Assembly: GCF_933775445.1 (NCBI RefSeq)
Contig: NC_065876.1
Span: 18,972,001-19,036,000 of the forward strand
DNA length: 64,000 nucleotides
Direction: 5' to 3'
Origin: Argentina anserina
Taxonomy: Eukaryota > Streptophyta > Magnoliopsida > Rosales > Rosaceae
Made by a program: the position numbers and the translations under genes. The notes under the pieces were generated by a model, which saw only the letters and a list, made by a program, of their open reading frames with translations, was not told where the DNA came from and did no database searches. Numbering within the stretch: position 1 is the first letter of the stretch; every line of letters starts with the position of its first letter. Of this stretch, positions 1-12,016 are shown in pieces.

Positions 1-169
1 AGAAACACACGCCCACACTGGAAACACTCTCAAATTCAAGAAAAACTCGCATCGAAAGCCGTTCAGAAACATTCTCAAACGAGAATTGAAAAGATACTCA
101 AAGTGCAATAGTAAACATACTCAAACGATAGAAAGATACTCAGTTTGAAAGAAACACACGCCCACACTG

Positions 170-1261
170 GAAACACTTTCAAATTCAATAGAAACTCGCA
201 TCAGAAAGGCTTACAGAAAGATACTCAAACGAGAATTGAAATGATACTCAAAGTGCAATAGTAAACATACTCAAACGATAGAAAGATACTCAGTGTGAAA
301 GAAACACACGCCCACACTGGAAACACTCTCAAATTCAAGAGAAACTCGCATCAGAAAGCCGTTCAGAAAGATACTCAAACGAGAATTGAAAAGATACTCA
401 AATTGCAATAGTAAACATACTCAAACGATAGAAAGATACTCAGTTTGAAAGAAACACACGCCCACACTGGAAACACTCTCAAATTCAATAAAAACTCGAA
501 TCAGAAAGACTTACAGAAAGATACTCAAACGAGGATTGAAAAGATACTCAAAGTGCAATAGTAAACATACTCAAACGATAGAAAGATACTCAAACGAGGA
601 TTGAAAAGATACTCAAAGTGCAATAGTAAACATACTCAAACGATAGAAAGATACTCAGTTTGAAAGAAACACACGCCCACACTGGAAACACTCTCAAATT
701 CAATAGAAACTCGCATTAGAAAGGCGTTCAGAAAGATACTCAAACGAGGATTGAAAAGATACTCAAATTGCAATAGTAAACATACTCAAACGATAGAAAG
801 ATACTCTGTTTGAAAGAAACACACGCCCACACTGGAACCACTCTCAAATTCAATAAAAACTCGAATCAGAAAGACTTACAGAAAGATACTCAAACGAGGA
901 TTGAAAAGATACTCAAAGTGCAATAGTAAACATACTCAAACGATAGAAAGATACTCAGTTTGAAAGAAACACACGCCCACACTGGAAACACTCTCAAATT
1001 CAATAGAAACTCGCATCAGAAAGCCTTACAGAAAGATACTCAAACGAGAATTGAAAAGATACTCAAATTGCAATAGTAAACATACTGAAACGATAGAAAG
1101 ATACTCAGTTTGAAAGAAACACACGCCCACACTGGAAACACTCTCAAATTCAAGAGAAACTCGCATCAGAAAGCCGTTCAGAAAGATACTCAAACGAGGA
1201 TTGAAAAGTTACTCAAATTGCAATAGTAAACATACTCAAACGATAGAAAGATACTCAGTTT
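170..1261 (+). repeat. Segment duplicated at 25736-26762
   Basis: The order of rare variants here is repeated 25.5 kb to the right: 'aaacactttc' (171 and about 25737), 'aaatgatactc', 'caataaaaactcg' with 'gaggattg', 'cattagaaaggcg' (714 and 26215) and 'ggaaccactctc' (834 and 26335). The offset is 25566 on the left of the 65-bp duplication at 520-649 and 25501 on its right, so that duplication arose in (or was lost from) only one copy. The match stops near 1261, where the right copy changes to 'cacaggccc...caacttcaagag'. Confidence 0.85.
520..649 (+). repeat. 65-bp internal duplication (subunits d-e-f)
   Basis: The stretch opening 'gatactcaaacgagg' at 520 recurs at 585, exactly 65 bp later, before the monomer continues. 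65 bp is the sum of subunits d (23), e (23) and f (19). The junction falls where subunits d and g share 'gatactca', as expected from misaligned exchange between them. Confidence 0.9.
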
Positions 1262-1860
1262 GAAAGAAACACACGCCCACACTGGAAACACTCTCAAATT
1301 CAATAGAAACTCGCATCAGAAAGCCTTACAGAAAGATACTCAAACGAGAATTGAAAAGATACTCAAATTGCAATAGTAAACATACTCAAACGATAGAAAG
1401 ATACTCAGTTTGAAAGAAACACACGCCCACACTGGAAACACTCTCAAATTCAAGAGAAACTCGCATCAGAACCCCGTTCAGAAAGATACTCAAACGAGAA
1501 TTGAAAAGATACTCAAATTGCAATAGTAAACATACTCAAACGATAGAAAGATACTCAGTTTGAAAGAAACACACGCCCACACTGGAAACACTCTCAAATT
1601 CAATAGAAACTCGCATCAGAAAGGCTTACAGAAAGATACTCAAACGAGAATTGAAAAGATACTCAAAGTGCAATAGTAAACATACTCAAACGATAGAAAG
1701 ATACTCAGTTTGAAAGAAACACACGCCCACACTGGAAACACTCTCAAATTCAAGAAAAACTCGCATCAGAAAGCCGTTCAGAAAGATACTCAAACGAGGA
1801 TTGAAAAGTTACTCAAATTGCAATAGTAAACATACTCAAACGATAGAAAGATACTCAATT
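961..1860 (+). repeat. 300-bp dimeric repeat, three copies
   Basis: Two monomer types alternate: type 1 ('caatagaaac', 'agccttacag' or 'aggcttacag') at 961, 1261 and 1561, and type 2 ('caagagaaac' or 'caagaaaaac', mostly 'agccgttcag', often with 'gaggattgaaaagtt') at 1111, 1411 and 1711. The copy at 1411 carries a private 'accccgttcag'. The same alternation resumes at about 2206-2805. Confidence 0.8.
1261..1410 (+). repeat. Representative monomer and its seven subunits
   Basis: I use this copy as the phase reference, with base 1 being the t of 'tgaaag'. It splits without remainder into seven subunits: h at 10-28 (19 bp, 'cacacgcccacactggaaa'), b at 29-49 (21 bp, opens 'cactctcaaatt'), c at 50-74 (25 bp), d at 75-97 (23 bp, opens 'gatactcaaacgag'), e at 98-120 (23 bp, opens 'gatactcaaattgc'), f at 121-139 (19 bp, 'catactcaaacgatagaaa') and g at 140-150 plus 1-9 (20 bp, opens 'gatactcagttt'). 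Subunits b, d, e, f and g are clearly related; c and h are more diverged. Every subunit ends in 'aaa'. The 150-mer therefore looks like a compound unit made from an older repeat of about 21 bp. Confidence 0.8.
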
Positions 1861-2083
1861 TGAAAGAAACACAGGCCCACACTGGAAACACTCTCAACTT
1901 CAAGAAAAACTCGCATCGACAGCCGTTCAGAAAGATTCTCAAACGAGAATTGAAAAGATACTCAAAGTGCAATAGTAAACATACTCAAAAGATAGAAAGA
2001 TTCTCAGTTTGAAAAAAACACAGGCCCACACTGGAAACACTCTCAAATTCAATAGAAACTCGCATCAGAAAGCCTTACAGAAA

Positions 2084-2175
2084 GATACTCAAACGAGAAT
2101 TGAAAAGATACTCAAATTGCAATAGTAAACATACTCAAACGAGAATTGAAAAGATACTCAAATTGCAATAGTAAA
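2084..2175 (+). repeat. 46-bp internal duplication (subunits d-e)
   Basis: After subunits d and e the sequence reaches the start of f ('catactcaaacga', 2130), then continues as d again ('gagaattg'), repeating 46 bp (23+23). The switch point lies in 'atactcaaacga', shared by subunits d and f. Confidence 0.88.
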
Positions 2176-2805
2176 CATACTCAAACGATAGAAAGATACT
2201 CAGTTTGAAAGAAACACACGCCCACACTGGAAACACTCTCAAATTCAAGAGAAACTCGCATCAGAAAGCCGTTCAGAAAGATACTCAAACGAGGATTGAA
2301 AAGTTACTCAAATTGCAATAGTAAACATACTCAAACGATAGAAAGATACTCAGTTTGAAAGAAACACAGGCCCACACTGGAAACACTCTCAAATTCAATA
2401 GAAACTCGCATCAGAAAGCCTTACAGAAAGATACTCAAACCAGAATTGAAAAGATACTCAAATTGCAATAGTAAACATACTCAAACGATAGAAAGACACT
2501 CAGTTTGAAAGAAACACACGCCCACACTGGAAACACTCTCAAATTCAAGAGAAACTCGCATCAGAAAGCCGTTCAGAAAGATACTTAAACGAGGATTGAA
2601 AAGTTACTCAAATTGCAATAGTAAACATACTCAAACGATAGAAAGATACTCAGTTTGAAAGAAACACAGGCCCACACTGGAAACACTCTCAAATTCAATA
2701 GAAACTCGCATCAGAAAGCCTTACAGAAAGATACTCAAACGAGAATTGAAAAGATACTCAAATTGCAATAGTAAACATACTCAAACGATAGAAAGATACT
2801 CAGTT

Positions 2806-3252
2806 TGAAAGAAACACACGCCCACACTGGAAACACTCTCAAATTCAAGAAAAACTCGCATCGAAAGCCGTTCAGAAAGATTCTCAAACGAGAATTGAAA
2901 AGATACTCAAATTGCAATAGTAAACATACTCAAACGATACAAAGATACTCAGTTTGAAAGAAACACAGGCCCACACTGGAAACACTCTCAACTTCAAGAA
3001 AAACTCGCATCGACAGCCGTTCAGAAAGATTCTCAAACGAGAATTGAAAAGATACTCAAATTGCAATAGTAAACATACTCAAACGATACAAAGATACTCA
3101 GTTTGAAAGAAACACAGGCCCACACTGGAAACACTCTCAACTTCAAGAAAAACTCGCATCGACAGCCGTTCAGAAAGATTCTCAAACGAGAATTGAAAAG
3201 ATACTCAAATTGCAATAGTAAACATACTCAAACGATAGAAAGATACTCAGTT
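2806..3252 (+). repeat. Run of three 149-bp monomers
   Basis: Monomers at 2806, 2955 and 3104 are each 149 bp. They lack one base of 'catcagaaagcc', reading 'catcgaaagcc' (2806) or 'catcgacagcc' (2955, 3104), and carry the linked variants 'caagaaaaactcg' and 'gattctcaaacg'. The copies at 2955 and 3104 are almost identical to each other and both are preceded by 'cgatacaaag', so they look like a recent single-monomer duplication. Confidence 0.88.
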
Positions 3253-6200
3253 TGAAAGAAACACACGCCCACTCTGGAAACACTCTCAAATTCAATAGAA
3301 ACTCGCATCAGAAAGACTTACAGAAAGATACTCAAACGAGAATTGAAAAGATACTCAAATTGCAATAGTAAACATACTCAAACGATAGAAAGATACTCAG
3401 TTTGAAAGAAACACACGCCCACACTGGAAACACTCTCAAATTCAAGAGAAACTCGCATCAGAAAGCCGTTCAGAAAGATACTCAAACGAGGATTGAAAAG
3501 TTACTCAAATTGCAATAGTAAACATACTCAAACGATAGAAAGATACTCAGTTTGAAAGAAACACAGGCCCACACTGGAAACACTCTCAACTTCAAGAAAA
3601 ACTCGCATCGACAGCCGTTCAGAAAGATTCTCAAACGAGAATTGAAAAGATACTCAAATTGCAATAGTAAACATACTCAAACGATAGAAAGATACTCAGT
3701 TTGAAAGAAACACACGCCCACACTGGAAACACTCTCAAATTCAAGAAAAACTCGCATCGAAAGCCGTTCAGAAAGATTCTCAAACGAGAATTGAAAAGAT
3801 ACTCAAATTGCAATAGTAAACATACTCAAACGATACAAAGATACTCAGTTTGAAAGAAACACAGGCCCACACTGGAAACACTCTCAACTTCAAGAAAAAC
3901 TCGAATCAGAAAGCCTTACAGAAAGATACTCAAACGAGAATTGAAAAGATACTCAAAGTGCAATAGTAAACATACTCAAACGATAGAAAGATACTCAGTT
4001 TGAAAGAAACACAGGCCCACACTGGAAACACTCTCAACTTCAAGAGAAACTCGAATCAGAAAGCCTTACAGAAAGATACTCAAACGAGAATTGAAAAGAT
4101 ACTCAAAGTGCAATAGTAAACATACTCAAACGATAGAAAGATACTCAGTTTGAAAGAAACACAGGCCCACACTGGAAACACTCTCAACTTCAAGAGAAAC
4201 TCGAATCAGAAAGCCTTACAGAAAGATACTCAAACGAGAATTGAAAAGATACTCAAATTGCAATAGTAAACATACTCAAACGATAGAAAGATACTCAGTT
4301 TGAAAGAAACACACGCCCACACTGGAAACACTCTCAAATTCAATAGAAACTCGCATCAGAAAGACTTACAGAAAGATACTCAAACGAGAATTGAAAAGAT
4401 ACTCAAAGTGCAATAGTAAACATACTCAAACGATAGAAAGATACTCAGTTTGAAAGAAACACAGGCCCACACTGGAAACACTCTCAACTTCAAGAAAAAC
4501 TCGAATCAGAAAGACTTACAGAAAGATACTCAAACGAGAATTGAAAAGATACTCAAAGTGCAATAGTAAACATACTCAAACGATAGAAAGATACTCAGTT
4601 TGAAAGAAACACAGGCCCACACTGGAAACACTCTCAACTTCAAGAGAAACTCGAATCAGAAAGCCTTACAGAAAGATACTCAAACGAGAATTGAAAAGAT
4701 ACTCAAAGTGCAATAGTAAACATACTCAAACGATAGAAAGATACTCAGTTTGAAAGAAACACAGGCCCACACTGGAAACACTCTCAACTTCAAGAGAAAC
4801 TCGAATCAGAAAGCCTTACAGAAAGATACTCAAACGAGAATTGAAAAGATACTCAAAGTGCAATAGTAAACATACTCAAACGATAGAAAGATACTCAGTT
4901 TGAAAGAAACACACGCCCACACTGGAAACACTCTCAAATTCAATAGAAACTCGCATCAGAAAGACTTACAGAAAGATACTCAAACGAGAATTGAAAAGAT
5001 ACTCAAAGTGCAATAGTAAACATACTCAAACGATAGAAAGATACTCAGTTTGAAAGAAACACAGGCCCACACTGGAAACACTCTCAACTTCAAGAGAAAC
5101 TCGAATCAGAAAGCCTTACAGAAAGATACTCAAACGAGAATTGAAAAGATACTCAAAGTGCAATAGTAAACATACTCAAACGATAGAAAGATACTCAGTT
5201 TGAAAGAAACACACGCCCACACTGGAAACACTCTCAAATTCAATAGAAACTCGCATCAGAAAGACTTACAGAAAGATACTCAAACGAGAATTGAAAAGAT
5301 ACTCAAAGTGCAATAGTAAACATACTCAAACGATAGAAAGATACTCAGTTTGAAAGAAACACAGGCCCACACTGGAAACACTCTCAACTTCAAGAAAAAC
5401 TCGAATCAGAAAGACTTACAGAAAGATACTCAAACGAGAATTGAAAAGATACTCAAAGTGCAATAGTAAACATACTCAAACGATAGAAAGATACTCAGTT
5501 TGAAAGAAACACAGGCCCACACTGGAAACACTCTCAACTTCAAGAAAAACTCGAATCAGAAAGACTTACAGAAAGATACTCAAACGAGAATTGAAAAGAT
5601 ACTCAAAGTGCAATAGTAAACATACTCAAACGATAGAAAGATACTCAGTTTGAAAGAAACACAGGCCCACACTGGAAACACTCTCAACTTCAAGAGAAAC
5701 TCGAATCAGAAAGCCTTACAGAAAGATACTCAAACGAGAATTGAAAAGATACTCAAAGTGCAATAGTAAACATACTCAAACGATAGAAAGATACTCAGTT
5801 TGAAAGAAACACAGGCCCACACTGGAAACACTCTCAACTTCAAGAGAAACTCGAATCAGAAAGCCTTACAGAAAGATACTCAAACGAGAATTGAAAAGAT
5901 ACTCAAAGTGCAATAGTAAACATACTCAAACGATAGAAAGATACTCAGTTTGAAAGAAACACACGCCCACACTGGAAACACTCTCAAATTCAATACAAAC
6001 TCGCATCAGAAAGACTTACAGAAAGATACTCAAACGAGAATTGAAAAGATACTCAAAGTGCAATAGTAAACATACTCAAACGATAGAAAGATACTCAGTT
6101 TGAAAGAAACACAGGCCCACACTGGAAACACTCTCAACTTCAAGAAAAACTCGAATCAGAAAGACTTACAGAAAGATACTCAAACGAGAATTGAAAAGAT

Positions 6201-6629
6201 ACTCAAAGTGCAATAGTAAACATACTCAAACGATAGAAGGATACTCAGTTTGAAAGAAACACACGCCCACACTGGAAACACTTTCAAATTCAATAGAAAC
6301 TCGCATCAGAAAAGCTTACAAAAAGATACTCAAACGAGAATTGAAATGATACTCAAAGTGCAATAGTAAACATACTCAAACGATAGAAAGATACTCAGTT
6401 TGAAAGAAACACACGCCCACACTGGAAACACTCTCAAATTCAAGAGAAACTCGCATCAGAAAGCCGTTCAGAAAGATACTCAAACGAGAATTGAAAAGAT
6501 ACTCAAATTGCAATAGTAAACATACTCAAACGATAGAAAGATACTCAGTTTGAAAGAAACACACGCCCACACTGGAAACACTCTCAAATTCAATAGAAAC
6601 TCGCATCAGAAAGACTTACAGAAATATAC
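3253..6629 (+). repeat. Expanded B-type module (B0)
   Basis: The order of monomers at the left end (one with 'cccactctgg' at 3253, a 'gaggattgaaaagtt' monomer, then two 149-bp copies at 3553 and 3702) and at the right end ('aaacactttc' with 'aaatgatactc' at 6251, then 'caagagaaac...agccgttcag') matches the inside of the B modules at 7827 and 14114. The middle differs: the short 'cttcaag' block of a B module is amplified here to 16 monomers. I infer this is a B module that underwent local expansion. Confidence 0.7.
3851..6250 (+). repeat. Homogenised 16-monomer block, strict 150-bp period
   Basis: All 16 monomers are exactly 150 bp and belong to three closely related types. C1 has 'caggccc', 'cttcaagag' and 'gaatcagaaagcc'. 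C2 has 'caggccc', 'cttcaagaa' and 'gaatcagaaagac'. C3 has 'cacgccc', 'attcaatag' and 'gcatcagaaagac'. From 4001 the order is C1 C1 C3 C2, C1 C1 C3, C1 C3 C2, C2 C1 C1 C3 C2, so even within this block units of 3-4 monomers were shuffled. B modules elsewhere contain just one C1-C3-C2 trimer. Confidence 0.85.
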
Positions 6630-7826
6630 TCAAACGAGAATTGAAAAGATACTCAAAGTGCAATAGTAAACATACTCAAACGATAGAAAGATACTCAGTT
6701 TGAAAGAAACACAGGCCCACACTGGAAACACTCTCAACTTCAAGAAAAAATCGCATCGACAGCCGTTCAGAAAGATTCTCAAACGAGAATTGAAAAGATA
6801 CTCAAATTGCAATAGTAAACATACTCAAACGATAGAAAGATACTCAGTTTGAAAGAAACACACGCCCACACTGGAAACACTCTCAAATTCAAGAAAAACT
6901 CGCATCGAAAGCCGTTCAGAAAGATTCTCAAACGAGAATTGAAAAGATACTCAAATTGCAATAGTAAACATACTCAAACGATACAAAGATACTCAGTTTG
7001 AAAGAAACACAGGCCCACACTGGAAACACTCTCAAATTCAATAGAAACTCGCATCAGAAAGCCTTACAGAAAGATACTCAAACGAGAATTGAAAAGATAC
7101 TCAAAGTGCAAAAGTAAACATACTCAAACGATAGAAAGATACTCAGTTTGAAAGAAACACAGGCCCACACTGGAAACACTCTCAACTTCAAGAAAAACTC
7201 GCATCGACAGCCGTTCAGAAAGATTCTCCAACGAGAATTGAAAAGATACTCAAATTGCAATAGTAAACATACTCAAACAATAGAAAGATACTCAGTTTGA
7301 AAGAAACACACGCCCACACTGGAAACACTCTCAAATTCAAGAGAAACTCGAATCAGAAAGACTTACAGAAAGATACTCAAACGAGAATTGAAAAGATACT
7401 CAAAGTGCAATAGTAACATACTCAAACGATAGAAAGATTCTCAGTTTTGAAAGAAACACACGCCCACACTGGAAACACTCTCAAATTCAATAGAAACTCG
7501 CATCAGAAAGGCTTACAGAAAGATACTCAAACGAGAATTGAAATGATACTCAAAGTGCAATAGTAAACATACTCAAACGATAGAAAGATTCTCAGTTTGA
7601 AAGAAACACAGGCCCACACTGGAAACACTCTCAAATTCAATAGAAACTCGCATCAGAAAGCCTTACAGAAAGATACTCAAACGAGAATTGAAAAGATACT
7701 CAAATTGCAATAGTAAACATACTCAAACGATAGAAAGATACTCAGTTTGAAAGAAACACACGCCCACACTGGAAACACTCTCAAATTCAATAGAAACTCG
7801 CATCAGAAAGACTTACAGAAATATAC
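6630..7826 (+). repeat. HOR module A1 (8 monomers, 1197 bp)
   Basis: The module opens with the diagnostic monomer in which 'cagaaagatactc' is changed to 'cagaaatatactc'. It is followed by 149-bp monomers, one carrying 'gattctccaacg', then copies with 'caaacaatag' and 'gattctcag'. The length 1197 equals five 150-bp plus three 149-bp monomers. This copy has a compensated pair of 1-bp indels near 7416 ('gtaacata') and 7446 ('cagttttgaaag'). Confidence 0.85.
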
Positions 7827-9473
7827 TCAAACGAGAATTGAAAAGATACTCAAAGTGCAATAGTAAACATACTCAAACGATAGAAAGATACTCAGTTTGA
7901 AAGAAACACAGGCCCACACTGGAAACACTCTCAACTTCAAGAAAAACTCGCATCGACAGCCGTTCAGAAAGATTCTCAAACGAGAATTGAAAAGATACTC
8001 AAATTGCAATAGTAAACATACTCAAACGATAGAAAGATACTCAGTTTGAAAGAAACACACGCCCACTCTGGAAACACTCTCAAATTCAATAGAAACTCGC
8101 ATCAGAAAGACTTACAGAAAGATACTCAAACGAGAATTGAAAAGATACTCAAATTGCAATAGTAAACATACTCAAACGATAGAAAGATACTCAGTTTGAA
8201 AGAAACACACGCCCACACTGGAAACACTCTCAAATTCAAGAGAAACTCGCATCAGAAAGCCGGTCAGAAAGATACTCAAACGAGGATTGAAAAGTTACTC
8301 AAATTGCAATAGTAAACATACTCAAACGATAGAAAGATACTCAGTTTGAAAGAAACACAGGCCCACACTGGAAACACTCTCAACTTCAAGAAAAACTCGC
8401 ATCGACAGCCGTTCAGAAAGATTCTCAAACGAGAATTGAAAAGATACTCAAATTGCAATAGTAAACATACTCAAACGATAGAAAGATACTCAGTTTGAAA
8501 GAAACACACGCCCACACTGGAAACACTCTCAAATTCAAGAAAAACTCGCATCGAAAGCCGTTCAGAAAGATTCTCAAACGAGAATTGAAAAGATACTCAA
8601 ATTGCAATAGTAAACATACTCAAACGATAGAAAGATACTCAGTTTGAAAGAAACACAGGCCCACACTGGAAACACTCTCAACTTCAAGAGAAACTCGAAT
8701 CAGAAAGCCTTACAGAAAGATACTCAAACGAGAATTGAAAAGATACTCAAAGTGCAATAGTAAACATACTCAAACGATAGAAAGATACTCAGTTTGAAAG
8801 AAACACACGCCCACACTGGAAACACTCTCAAATTCAATAGAAACTCGCATCAGAAAGACTTACAGAAAGATACTCAAACGAGAATTGAAAAGATACTCAA
8901 AGTGCAATAGTAAACATACTCAAACGATAGAAAGATACTCAGTTTGAAAGAAACACAGGCCCACACTGGAAACACTCTCAACTTCAAGAAAAACTCGAAT
9001 CAGAAAGACTTACAGAAAGATACTCAAACGAGAATTGAAAAGATACTCAAAGTGCAATAGTAAACATACTCAAACGATAGAAAGATACTCAGTTTGAAAG
9101 AAACACACGCCCACACTGGAAACACTGTCAAATTCAATAGAAACTCGCATCAGAAAAGCTTACAGAAAGATACTCAAACGAGAATTGAAATGATACTCAA
9201 AGTGCAATAGTAAACATACTCAAACGATAGAAAGATACTCAGTTTGAAAGAAACACACGCCCACACTGGAAACACTCTCAAATTCAAGAGAAACTCGCAT
9301 CAGAAAGCCGTTCAGAAAGATACTCAAACGAGAATTGAAAAGATACTCAAATTGCAATAGTAAACATACTCAAACGATAGAAAGATACTCAGTTTGAAAG
9401 AAACACACGCCCACACTGGAAACACTCTCAAATTCAATAGAAACTCGCATCAGAAAGACTTACAGAAATATAC
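7827..9473 (+). repeat. HOR module B1 (11 monomers, 1647 bp)
   Basis: The module starts at the 'cagaaatatactc' marker and continues with a 'cccactctgg' monomer, a 'gaggattgaaaagtt' monomer, 149-bp copies and the C1-C3-C2 trimer. It ends with an 'aaacactgtc' / HindIII-site monomer and a 'caagagaaac' monomer. Its monomer order is shared with 14114-15760 and 19354-21001. Confidence 0.85.
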
Positions 9474-10670
9474 TCAAACGAGAATTGAAAAGATACTCAA
9501 AGTGCAATAGTAAACATACTCAAACGATAGAAAGATACTCAGTTTGAAAGAAACACAGGCCCACACTGGAAACACTCTCAACTTCAAGAAAAACTCGCAT
9601 CGACAGCCGTTCAGAAAGATTCTCAAACGAGAATTGAAAAGATACTCAAATTGCAATAGTAAACATAATCAAACGATAGAAAGATACTCAGTTTGAAAGA
9701 AACACACGCCCACACTGGAAACACTCTCAAATTCAAGAAAAACTCGCATCGAAAGCCGTTCAGAAAGATTCTCAAACGAGAATTGAAAAGATACTCAAAT
9801 TGCAATAGTAAACATACTCAAACGATACAAAGATACTCAGTTTGAAAGAAACACAGGCCCACACTGGAAACACTCTCAAATTCAATAGAAACTCGCATCA
9901 GAAAGCCTTACTGAAAGATACACAAACGAGAATTGAAAAGATACTCAAAGTGCAATAGTAAACATACTCAAACGATAGAAAGATACTCAGTTTGAAAGAA
10001 ACACAGGCCCACACTGGAAACACTCTCAACTTCAAGAAAAACTCGCATCGACAGCCGTTCAGAAAGATTCTCCAACGAGAATTGAAAAGATACTCAAATT
10101 ACAATAGTAAACATACTCAAACAATAGAAAGATACTCAGTTTGAAAGAAACACACGCCCACACTGGAAACACTCTCAAATTCAAGAGAAACTCGAATCAG
10201 AAAGACTTACAGAAAGATACTCAAACGAGAATTGAAAAGATACTCAAAGTGCAATAGTAAACATACTCAAACGATAGAAAGATTCTCAGTTTGAAAGAAA
10301 CACACGCCCACACTGGAAACACTCTCAAATTCAATAGAAACTCGCATCAGAAAGGCTTACAGAAAGATACTCAAACGAGAATTGAAATGATACTCAAAGT
10401 GCAATAGTAAACATACTCAAACGATAGAAAGATTCTCAGTTTGAAAGAAACACAGGCCCACACTGGAAACACTCTCAAATTCAATAGAAACTCGCATCAG
10501 AAAGCCTTACAGAAAGATACTCAAACGAGAATTGAAAAGATACTCAAATTGCAATAGTAAACATACTCAAACGATAGAAAGATACTCAGTTTGAAAGAAA
10601 CACACGCCCACACTGGAAACACTCTCAAATTCAATAGAAACTCGCATCAGAAAGACTTACAGAAATATAC
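9474..10670 (+). repeat. HOR module A2 (8 monomers, 1197 bp)
   Basis: This is an A module with private variants 'ccttactgaaagatacac' near 9906 and 'caaattacaatag' near 10097. The same pair occurs in A5 and A7, which ties these three copies together. Confidence 0.85.
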
Positions 10671-10819
10671 TCAAACGAGAATTGAAAAGATATTCAAAGT
10701 GCAATAGTAAACATACTCAAACGATAGAAAGATACTCAGTTTGAAAGAAACACAGGCCCACACTGGAAACACTCTCAACTTCAAGAAAAACTCGCATCGA
10801 CAGCCGTTCAGAAAGATTC
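10671..10819 (+). repeat. Extra 149-bp monomer between A2 and A3
   Basis: One additional marker-bearing monomer, 149 bp with a private 'gatattcaaagtg' (10688), sits between two complete A modules. The following module starts with its own 'cttcaagaaaaaatcg' monomer, as A1 does. This is a likely footprint of out-of-register exchange between A modules. Confidence 0.7.
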
Positions 10820-12016
10820 TCAAACGAGAATTGAAAAGATACTCAAATTGCAATAGTAAACATACTCAAACGATAGAAAGATACTCAGTTTGAAAGAAAC
10901 ACACGCCCACACTGGAAACACTCTCAACTTCAAGAAAAAATCGCATCGACAGCCGTTCAGAAAGATTCTCAAACGAGAATTGAAAAGATACTCAAATTGC
11001 AATAGTAAACATACTCAAACGATAGAAAGATACTCAGTTTGAAAGAAACACACGCCCACACTGGAAACACTCTCAAATTCAAGAAAAACTCGCATCGAAA
11101 GCCGTTCAGAAAGATTCTCAAACGAGAATTGAAAAGATACTCAAATTGCAATAGTAAACATACTCAAACGATACAAAGATACTCAGTTTGAAAGAAACAC
11201 AGGCCCACACTGGAAACACTCTCAAATTCAATAGAAACTCGCATCAGAAAGCCTTACAGAAAGATACTCAAACGAGAATTGAAAAGATACTCAAAGTGCA
11301 ATAGTAAACATACTCAAACGATAGAAAGATACTCAGTTTGAAAGAAACACAGGCCCACACTGGAAACACTCTCAACTTCAAGAAAAACTCGCATCGACAG
11401 CCGTTCAGAAAGATTCTCCAACGAGAATTGAAAAGATACTCAAATTGCAATAGTAAACATACTCAAACAATAGAAAGATACTCAGTTTGAAAGAAACACA
11501 CGCCCACACTGGAAACACTCTCAAATTCAAGAGAAACTCGAATCAGAAAGACTTACAGAAAGATACTCAAACGAGAATTGAAAAGATACTCAAAGTGCAA
11601 TAGTAAACATACTCAAACGATAGAAAGATTCTCAGTTTGAAAGAAACACACGCCCACACTGGAAACACTCTCAAATTCAATAGAAACTCGCATCAGAAAG
11701 GCTTACAGAAAGATACTCAAACGAGAATTGAAAAGATACTCAAAGTGCAATAGTAAACATACTCAAACGATAGAAAGATTCTCAGTTTGAAAGAAACACA
11801 GGCCCACACTGGAAACACTCTCAAATTCAATAGAAACTCGCATCAGAAAGCCTTACAGAAAGATACTCAAACGAGAATTGAAAAGATACTCAAATTGCAA
11901 TAGTAAACATACTCAAACGATAGAAAGATACTCAGTTTGAAAGAAACACACGCCCACACTGGAAACACTCTCAAATTCAATAGAAACTCGCATCAGAAAG
12001 ACTTACAGAAATATAC
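10820..12016 (+). repeat. HOR module A3 (8 monomers, 1197 bp)
   Basis: The monomer order follows A1: a 'caagaaaaaatcg' copy, a 149-bp 'catcgaaagcc' copy, then a copy with 'gattctccaacg' at 11411 followed by 'caaacaatag'. Its start marker is replaced because the preceding extra monomer holds it. It ends at the 'cagaaatatactc' marker of C1. Confidence 0.78.

Larger units (their letters stand above)
1..3252 (+). repeat. Mixed-subfamily zone at left edge
   Basis: This zone holds about 22 monomers of several subfamilies, with no gene. The first copy (from about 1) belongs to the 149-bp class ('catcgaaagccg'). Copies from about 170 to 1261 match 25736-26762 variant for variant. From 961 two monomer types alternate. 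From 1861 copies of the 149-bp class are mixed in, with three in a row at 2806-3252. Two internal partial duplications (65 bp and 46 bp) interrupt the phase. Confidence 0.85.

Noticed and set aside
7416..7447. Frameshift pair ('gtaacata' then 'cagttttgaaag') as a sign of a broken gene
   Set aside because: The -1 and +1 changes simply cancel in monomer length within one copy. No coding frame exists there to be broken.
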